Positions 58,446 to 64,000 of a DNA stretch of 64,000 nucleotides are shown piece after piece. This stretch comes from Whitmania pigra. Its lineage: Eukaryota > Annelida > Clitellata > Hirudinida > Haemopidae. The stretch is taken from contig JAJTWR010000446.1 of NCBI GenBank assembly GCA_021613335.1, positions 331,684 to 395,683 of the forward strand, in the 5' to 3' direction. Numbering within the stretch: position 1 is the stretch's first letter; every line of letters starts with the position of its first letter. Position numbers and translations under genes: made by a program. The notes below the pieces were generated by a model. It had not been told where the DNA came from. It saw nothing but the letters and a program-made list of their open reading frames with translations, and ran no database searches.

Positions 58446-61400
58446 TCATATATGTTGATCGGAGAGGTAAAGTTCTTTGACGAAACAAGGAGATTTAACT
58501 TGGTTTGCTTCCAAGCGTTTCATCAGCTGGACGCTTTCATAGGATATAGTTCTGAGTTGAGGAAGCTTGCCTAGAATATGAGAAAGAACGGGAGAATTTT
58601 TGCAGCTGCCATCGTATGTATTTTCAATGTGATATTGGAGAGACTCGCAAATCTTTGACTGCAGGGATCCAATTTTCTCTGGTTCCTTCAGACCACATCT
58701 TTCTGGAATTTGATGCAGGTTATAGTCAGGTCATTAATTATCATATTCATATCAATAATATTCATATTCAGAATATTTATTTTGTTATGAAAATAGGCGG
58801 ACACAAACCTGTTACGAGAATTAGTGCTTCGATGCATGCCATGCATGTTGTATCTAGAGATAATCTAGCAAGAGCAGTGGATAAATTATAAATCGAATCC
58901 AGCCAAGATTTAAAAGATTCAGGAAGTCTAGTTATCCCAATAGAAATTCCATTTCCCAGAGAAACGAAATCATCCTTCGAGTTGAGTCTGCAAAGAATTT
59001 TACGAATTAGTTTAACGCCAAACCATAACTTCATAAAATATTTCAATAAACAGAATTTAAAAAGTTTAATACAAAGTTGAATTACGTTTTAGCTATGTCG
59101 AACGCAAATAGTTCAAGGAAAGCAGATGTAAAGAGAATATTTTGATCCTCCCTTGGAAGGTCCTGAAAGCTGGGAATACGATGGGACCAGTTTTGGAAAG
59201 ACTGAAACATCTGGCCAAGGATGACATAAAACTGCTTGATGACTTCCAAACTCGTTAGATGACTTGAATTGTTTCTTTCCTCTCCAACCATCTAAAATTA
59301 TGTTGAAAGTTGAAGCTACTCTTTTAAAAGAGATCTATGACGTGTGTGTGGTATTCGGCTAATGCAGTTAAGAAGCTACTTAGTATTTGGATAATAAACA
59401 CAAATGATCTAAGAAAAAGTATTGCGATACAAGTAACAATAAATTTAAAAGGGGGAATAACCCGTTTGAAAAGAGTCGATCCTAAAATTTCTTAAATGCA
59501 CATCTTATTTGGACCTGATTATCACCTCTAGAATTTAACATTTAATAAACAACCTGACTAGATTCTGTTACTCTTTCGATGTGAGCCTTAACTAATTCAG
59601 GTGCAATGTTCACGTGTGGTATTTCCTGATTCCCCAATTGGACTAAATGGCTTCTCGATGGAAGACGACCTCTTCTGCCCTTAAGAGAATTCATCCGAAC
59701 TACTGCAAGTATTAATATCATTAATTTAATTAGTGTACAACTAATATACATAAATTAAATCTATTACGAAAACATTTGAAATTCGATTTATAATAAATTT
59801 TATAAATACCGAACCAGTAAATGCGCGAATTCGTTCTTTTATTAATACTAATGCAGAAATTCAATTATATTTTTCTATTGACTTTTATCTAACTTAATTT
59901 TACATTGTTTGGGCATCTACTTATTGTTAACATTTAGAAAGGTTAAACAATTTACAAAAGTGTATCATTCTTATTGTTTTATTGTTATCTTCATCTAATT
60001 TATTTTTTGTAAACCTTTTTAATATTTATCAGAGTCATAGTTTAGAAGTTGCTCTTTTTATGTTCTCTTTATGATTATCTCCCCAAGATGAATGCAATCC
60101 TTCATTTTCTAAATCTACCTTCAAGCTCTTCTCAATGCTCGTTCAATGTTATGGTCCTATGTTATATTCTTCAATTCTCTCACCAGTGAAAAACCAACTT
60201 TAATCTTGCTCCTTGGCCTGTTTAAAAAAATTTGACCCAATTTGGGATTCTAGGATGTTTGTTTGGAAATGTGGGTTTGTTTTTGTGGAAAAAAATTTCT
60301 GGGGTAAAAAATAATATTCTATAAGATTCTTTGTTGAAAGCAATAGTTGTTACGGATACATAACAAACTTGTTTTGGAAGAGTGAGTTCTGGGCTTTCAA
60401 AAATGCAACCCTAGTGCCTAATTAATTAGTGTCTGAAATCAGCATGACTGCAGAAGCATGAATTTTTTGTATGTCTGATCCTTGAATTATTCTTTAGTTT
60501 CTTTTGTGTTTTAAATGTTTTGTGTAAGTAATGTTGTGTGTGTTAGGTATTTGTGCTAAACAAAATTTCTATAAAAATTAAAAAGGAGAAGAATGTTTTT
60601 TGTTTTATATTAACAGTAAGTACAGTGATAAACCGCTTAACGAAAACCTCCCATAAAAAACGTTCCTTATAACGAATATCGTCAAGAAAGCGCGGGTGCA
60701 TAACCTCCCATAAAAAACGTTCCTTATAACGAATATCGTCAAGAAAGTGCGGGTGCATCGCATAACAATAACCAATAACTCGTACAATAAACGCCTCCTC
60801 GTGCCCTCTGGTGTTAAATACCGTATTTCCCCGAAATTAAAACAGTGTCTTTAATTAATTTTAAATTTTGCTTATTTTAGGGAGGTATCTTATATTGTGT
60901 TCCTTACAACGAGGAAGGTTTAACGAAAGCGGCGATGGAACGAATTGCGTTCGTTAAGCGGGGTAGCACTGGAGACATTGAATTATATTGCTCACCCTCT
61001 CTCTGCATGCCGACTGCCAGGCATTTCTGAAAGCGACAGAACTGACATCTGTTTCGCCTTCTTTTGTCCACCAAGCACTTTTTGTCCGCCAAACATGAAT
61101 ACTTGGCCCCTTTCTGCACTGTACGCTGTTGAAATTTTAACCTTAGTTGTAAATTTAAAATGTTGATGTAACATATTTGTGACCAACCTTGAAAAATCCT
61201 TTACATCCCTCGCACGTGCGAACTCCATAGTGCAAACAAACGGCATTATCTCCGCATACAGAACATAGTTGAGTTTCTTTTCCAGAAATTTTTGAAGTAG
61301 AGGAACTAAACATGGAACTTTGAACAGTCTCACGGATTTGGATGCTTGGAGTGGCTGGAGAACTTTTTGGTGACTGTATAGAGCTACTATTACCATCTTG

Positions 61401-62568
61401 AGAACTGCAAGAGAAATATCAATTTTTACATTTATAATTAATAAATAATAATAAATTTATACGTTTTTAATTAAAAATTTTTTATCTAATTTTGTTTTTT
61501 TCAATAATTTGTGTTTAATTTAATTTTCAGTTATCAGTTAGTATTGCATTTAGAGTAATAAGGCACACATTGAAATAAAAATCTTTCATACCTTTTTGCT
61601 TCAAAGTTCATTTCAGGGTCTGCCATAGTGGAAAACTCCAGGGGTGATGCAAAGCCTTCATCAAGACTTCTCTGCCTTAACTTGACTAGCTTTTCAGGTG
61701 GTTCGTCGGAACTTCGAAATTTGTGGATGTCGGACATGGATCCATGGCTGCGATGCTGGCTGTTGCTTCCGTCCCTATTGGCACTTAACGTACGATGGCT
61801 ACTTTTGAATTCCGTTTTAGAACATCCACGTGAAGAAACTTGGTTTTGACAAAATGAGAAATAATCCCATAATTCTTCTAAATCTGGTTTGCGTTTAGGA
61901 ATTTCTGAGGTTTGCGAAAAATGCTGGCTGCTTTTGAATGATTGAAGCGATCTAGATTGTCGATCCAATAGGTCGTTGTTGGTTGTTGTGCAAAAGGAGC
62001 CAGTTTGAGTTTGATGGAACAAATATTCGTGAGACATCGGTCGTTTTCTCAATCCCGACCCTGCACATTTCTGAGTCCCACTAGTTTGAGGAGTGGATGG
62101 ATTCGAAATTTCAAATGACTGCATACTATATACATCAGTCATAGGTAGCTCCACTTGTTGTTGATGGTAAAAAGAAGCATGAGGTGTATGATGCTGTTGA
62201 GGAGTCTCTTGAAAATATTGTTGTTGCTGTTGTTGTTGTTGTTGAGATCTTTCATCGATGAGGAGACCACAACTCAAACTCTCTAGAAGTGCTGGATTTT
62301 CGATAATTTCATTGAGTGCTTCGAGATCAGCATCTGAGCCTCTGATGAGGAAATCAGCATCCTCGTCGTCGAATACGAGGTTCTCCATGGATCTCAAGGT
62401 GTTCCAGTCAATAATGGAAAGTTCGGCTATGAGAGCTGCCGCTGTTACTTCGGTGTTTGATGGAACATCTCCCTGAGAGTCCAATGACAAGGTCTCATTC
62501 AGTCACGTTCGAATGACATGCCATTCTATCAGAAATAATTTACCAACCTCGAAATCAAACGTGAGCAT
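58446..62568 (-). CDS. NR4A: NR4A-family orphan nuclear receptor (Nurr1/DHR38 type)
   Basis: Eight coding exons join in phase to 680 codons including the stop (679 aa): 62568-62548, 62472-61592, 61404-61188, 61125-60996, 59702-59554, 59291-59086, 58987-58809, 58702-58446. NR4A receptors are immediate-early nuclear factors that bind NBRE sites (AAAGGTCA) as monomers and lack a normal ligand pocket. The N-terminal activation domain is long, Ser/Gln-rich, with a Q9 run. The DNA-binding domain has [16 protein letters not shown]-box CEGCKGFFK, then [19 protein letters not shown]. The NR4A C-terminal extension [18 protein letters not shown] is exact in style. The LBD follows ([20 protein letters not shown]) and helix 12 is [10 protein letters not shown], shifted from the usual LDTLPF ending. 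The start uses an ATG exon and a 75-bp intron; the longer ORF there has no ATG. Confidence 0.96.
60623..60971. mobile_element. pogo/Tigger-like MITE in an NR4A intron
   Basis: Ends CAGTGATAAACCGCTTAACGAA (60623) and the reverse complement of CAGTGCTACCCCGCTTAACGAA (60971) are the pogo-type inverted repeat. TA is present on the left; the right flank is GA. Length 349 bp. A 57-bp direct repeat lies inside (60645-60701 and 60702-60758), itself containing TATAACGAA. It starts only 24 bases into the intron after the DNA-binding-domain exon. Confidence 0.85.
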
Positions 62569-62796
62569 CGTTGCAACGCTCAGCAAATTCACCTGCAAAT
62601 CAACAATTTTCTCGATACAAGATGAAACTTTCGAACGTTCGTAAGTTTGTAATTCATATTTCTACGCGAACCATGAGAGTTTTGACTCTCCTATCGAAAT
62701 AGAGTCGCTTTTAATGCCTCAATCTTTACGCAGAATACGAGCTGCCTCAGTTCTATTTTAAGTTCGGAGGTTTCCATTATGACGTGTTGCTGCTTG

Positions 62797-62804
62797 TGAC
62801 GTCA
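62797..62804. promoter_or_regulatory. full cAMP response element TGACGTCA, NR4A-proximal
   Basis: A perfect CRE palindrome 229 bp upstream of the NR4A ATG, with a half site TGACGT at 62780-62785. CREB/ATF factors bind this motif, and NR4A genes are known CREB targets in animals. Confidence 0.75.
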
Positions 62805-63794
62805 CAGATCTGACACTTGCGTTGCTCGCTAATGAGAATCGTGGGCGATCACTTTATACGGAGGAAAAGAAGGACTTGAAAAGAAGTAAATAACCGGGAC
62901 CTTCAACAAATGCTTACTTTTATGACTTTTTTTATGACTAAATTTTGTGTTGACACCTCTTCATAGTTCATCCAGCGTTGCGCTGAGCCCACAAAAGCTG
63001 CACTTGAATGCAATTTTTTTGAGATTTTATAAAAAAAATTATCAACAAATAAAATATCGATTTTAAGCCAAGTTTTGTTGTTTTGCTTTTTACTTTCCTC
63101 GCTTCGAGGTTTCGAATTGAATCGCTTCACATTTATTTTCCCTCGATGAGTACATATTCGATCAGTGTTCATTGCCCATCGTTTTGTTGCAAATGGAGAA
63201 CATGTTAAACAACTTGAAATAAACATGCGTATATTTTACAAAATCAAAACAAAAAGTACATTGTCGTATGTATATTATAGCAGATACAGCAAAATTTAAG
63301 TTTCTCATTTGGCGTCGTAGACTTTCTTAAAATACCATTGTGCGCCCATTTACGTCATTAAGTTGTACCAACAAACAGCTCGTGAAAATGCTATAAACAG
63401 CAGAGGCTTAAAATAACTCGAATTTCATTTTTCCGCATCGAATAAAATGGGAAATAAATGTAAATATGAGCTTGCATATATTCCAACTTGAACCCATAAA
63501 ATACGAGAAATGATTTTACATTAATTATCATGATACTTATCATCAAGTTAAAAACGATTTTTGTTCATTCTTGGCACAATCGGATATCGTGCTATCATTT
63601 TATGTTGAACGTGTTAAATAATTGAGTGATGAAGCATGATAAAAATTGTGCATTAAAATTTATAATTTATTTGCGTGAAATAACAGAAAACTAAATGTAA
63701 AATGACGTACCTGATTATAAACTTGATTACTTGATTATAAAGCCAGAAATAATCTCAGTAGGGAGTCACTTTAACGTGAGCTCGATTACCCTAA

Positions 63795-63802
63795 TGACGT
63801 CA
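63795..63802. promoter_or_regulatory. second full CRE TGACGTCA with nearby half sites
   Basis: A second perfect palindrome 1.2 kb upstream of NR4A. Half sites occur at 63703-63708 (TGACGT), 63352-63357 (ACGTCA), 63907-63912 (ACGTCA) and 63929-63934 (TGACGT). The site density is above chance for AT-rich DNA. Confidence 0.65.
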
Positions 63803-64000
63803 AAGAGGAATCCCGGCTGAGCAGCTGACTGTTGAGCACTGTCCAATCAGAGAAAAGGATCAAGTCATAATTATCTCAAAAATTACTCCGCCTCATTATA
63901 CTCTTTACGTCACGGAGAAATCCTGTTATGACGTGCTTTTATTCCAAAAATAGCTCACATTCGGAATTTCACAGATTCTTCCAAAATGAGGTAGCAATTG

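Larger units (their letters stand above)
62569..64000 (-). other. NR4A upstream region
   Basis: No coding sequence recognised. 62600-63000 and 63700-64000 are less AT-rich and contain CRE-type sites; a CCAATCA motif lies at 63842-63848. A minus-strand ORF at 62903-63226 has no recognisable domain and is likely chance. Confidence 0.5.

Noticed and set aside
62472..62490. NR4A start at 62490
   Set aside because: That codon is TTG, not ATG. An ATG exon at 62568-62548 with a 75-bp GT-AG intron keeps frame and gives a standard start.
62903..63226. 107-aa minus-strand ORF upstream of NR4A
   Set aside because: No domain, biased composition and no splice context; treated as chance ORF in the regulatory region.

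Overview
This is nuclear DNA from an AT-rich animal genome, most likely an invertebrate bilaterian. The evidence is multi-exon genes with GT-AG introns, an NR4A nuclear receptor, a TOX HMG-box gene, tRNA-derived SINEs and many animal-type LINEs and cut-and-paste transposons. I cannot name the phylum. Seven protein genes could be supported. For each I checked that exons join in a consistent reading phase.

Layout. 1-3.6 kb is a nest of dead retroelements: a Gypsy-type element on the minus strand split by an L2/CR1-like LINE. 3.6-8.3 kb (+) holds the 3' part of a TOX-family gene, with a well-delimited hAT element in one intron and a 36-bp tandem repeat forming a splice acceptor. 8.66-13.94 kb (-) is CDK9, convergent with TOX, carrying a second LINE copy and a mariner in its first recognised intron. 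14-19.4 kb is intergenic with one SINE. 19.53-20.01 kb (+) is a small bZIP factor. 20.3-24.4 kb is mostly unexplained. 24.42-26.91 kb (+) encodes the kinase-plus-KEN part of an IRE1/RNase L-type protein whose kinase motifs are all degenerate. 28.17-31.77 kb is a foldback-like element with long inverted arms, 175-bp tandem units and a Ulp1-protease/PHD-finger ORF. 31.85-52.37 kb (+) is a Rab3GAP1 homologue in 22 recognised exons, its introns filled with mariner, Tc1, Tigger, MITE and LINE remnants. 52.4-54.5 kb has more LINE debris. 54.67-56.98 kb (-) is Notchless/NLE1. 58.45-62.57 kb (-) is a complete NR4A receptor (679 aa), and its upstream region to the window end carries several CRE-like sites.

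The host genes do not form an operon or one pathway. CDK9, NLE1 and Rab3GAP1 are housekeeping functions in transcription elongation, ribosome assembly and membrane traffic. TOX, the bZIP factor and NR4A are transcription factors. The KEN-domain gene is the most unusual host gene. The most unusual mobile element is the Ulp1-PHD foldback element.

Limits: exon calls come from reading splice sites and matching remembered family motifs. No search was run. First exons of TOX, CDK9, Rab3GAP1 and the KEN gene were not found.
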